Assembly (NCBI GenBank): GCA_958450365.1
Contig: CAUEEP010000688.1
Location: 62,001-126,000, forward strand
DNA length: 64,000 nucleotides
Direction: 5' to 3'
Source of the DNA: Mesorhabditis belari
Taxonomy: Eukaryota > Nematoda > Chromadorea > Rhabditida > Rhabditidae
Shown: positions 63,866 to 64,000 of the stretch, piece by piece
Numbering within the stretch: the first letter of the stretch is position 1
Layout of the letters: the number at the start of each line of letters is the position of its first letter
Notes under the pieces: generated by a model
The model's input: only the letters and a program-made list of their open reading frames with translations
Told to the model about the DNA's origin: nothing
Database searches by the model: none
Program-made: the position numbers and the translations under genes

Positions 63866-64000
63866 ACAGTCGAACCGCTTTATAACAACCCTCGTTATAA
63901 CGATAACCTCTATATAACGATGCTCCGTCCCCGGCAAAGGGCTCTAAAAGAGGTTATCGAGGCTAAAAAAACCTCGATAGCCTCTTTTAAATCTCTTTCA
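63866..64000. mobile_element. pogo/Tigger-like terminal inverted repeat, cut by window end
   Basis: CAGTCGAACCGCTTTATAACAA... and CGTTATAACGATAACCTC match the CAGTCGAACCTC-TATAACG type ends of pogo-like elements. Internal short inverted repeats (GAGGTTATCGAGG / CCTCGATAGCCTC). The element runs off the window. Confidence 0.65.

Overview
The window reads as nuclear DNA of a free-living rhabditid-type nematode. Evidence: many short introns with a TTTCAG-type acceptor; gene families typical of nematodes (C-type lectins, srh/sri- and sra/srab-type chemoreceptors, a Cys-loop channel, an F-box protein, a small single-domain kinase, short Cys-rich secreted proteins); abundant mariner/Tc1-type DNA transposons; and tRNA-Met genes with a eukaryotic sequence. 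There are no operons or Shine-Dalgarno signals. I cannot name the species.

Layout. 0-2.5 kb: 3' part of a C-type lectin gene beside an inverted repeat that runs off the left edge, then a two-repeat Cys-rich secreted protein. 2.7-7.6 kb: mariner-derived inverted-repeat element, duplicated repeats and a decayed chemoreceptor. 7.6-18.8 kb: a giant palindrome (4.41 and 4.43 kb arms, 2.28 kb spacer). Its left arm plus spacer hold a complete 13-exon Cys-loop ligand-gated channel gene; the right arm holds an inverted copy with the ligand-binding exons only. 19-25 kb: a transmembrane Cys-rich protein, a mariner relic and a complete protein kinase whose introns carry long minisatellites. 26.6-29.4 kb: a secreted protein resembling plant self-incompatibility S1 proteins. 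31-36 kb: a second Cys-rich protein and a complete F-box gene with two MITEs in one intron. 36-42.5 kb: mariner-derived elements and a two-copy segmental duplication carrying tRNA-Met. 43-61 kb: chemoreceptor cluster on the minus strand: one complete srh/sri-like gene, one complete sra/srab-like gene, and partial copies of both created by a tandem duplication, with maT-type mariners and a foldback element. 61-64 kb: a 17-bp minisatellite open in all six frames, a LINE fragment flanked by 91-bp direct repeats, a third Cys-rich exon and a pogo-like terminal repeat.

The genes do not form an operon or pathway. Common themes are environmental sensing (chemoreceptors, channel), secreted or surface proteins (lectins, Cys-rich, S1-like) and very active rearrangement: fold-back inversions, tandem duplication, transposon insertion and minisatellite growth, mostly inside introns. 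Exon models were built by hand from splice signals and reading phase; exon ends joined in phase across all introns for the channel, kinase, F-box, S1-like, srh and srab genes.
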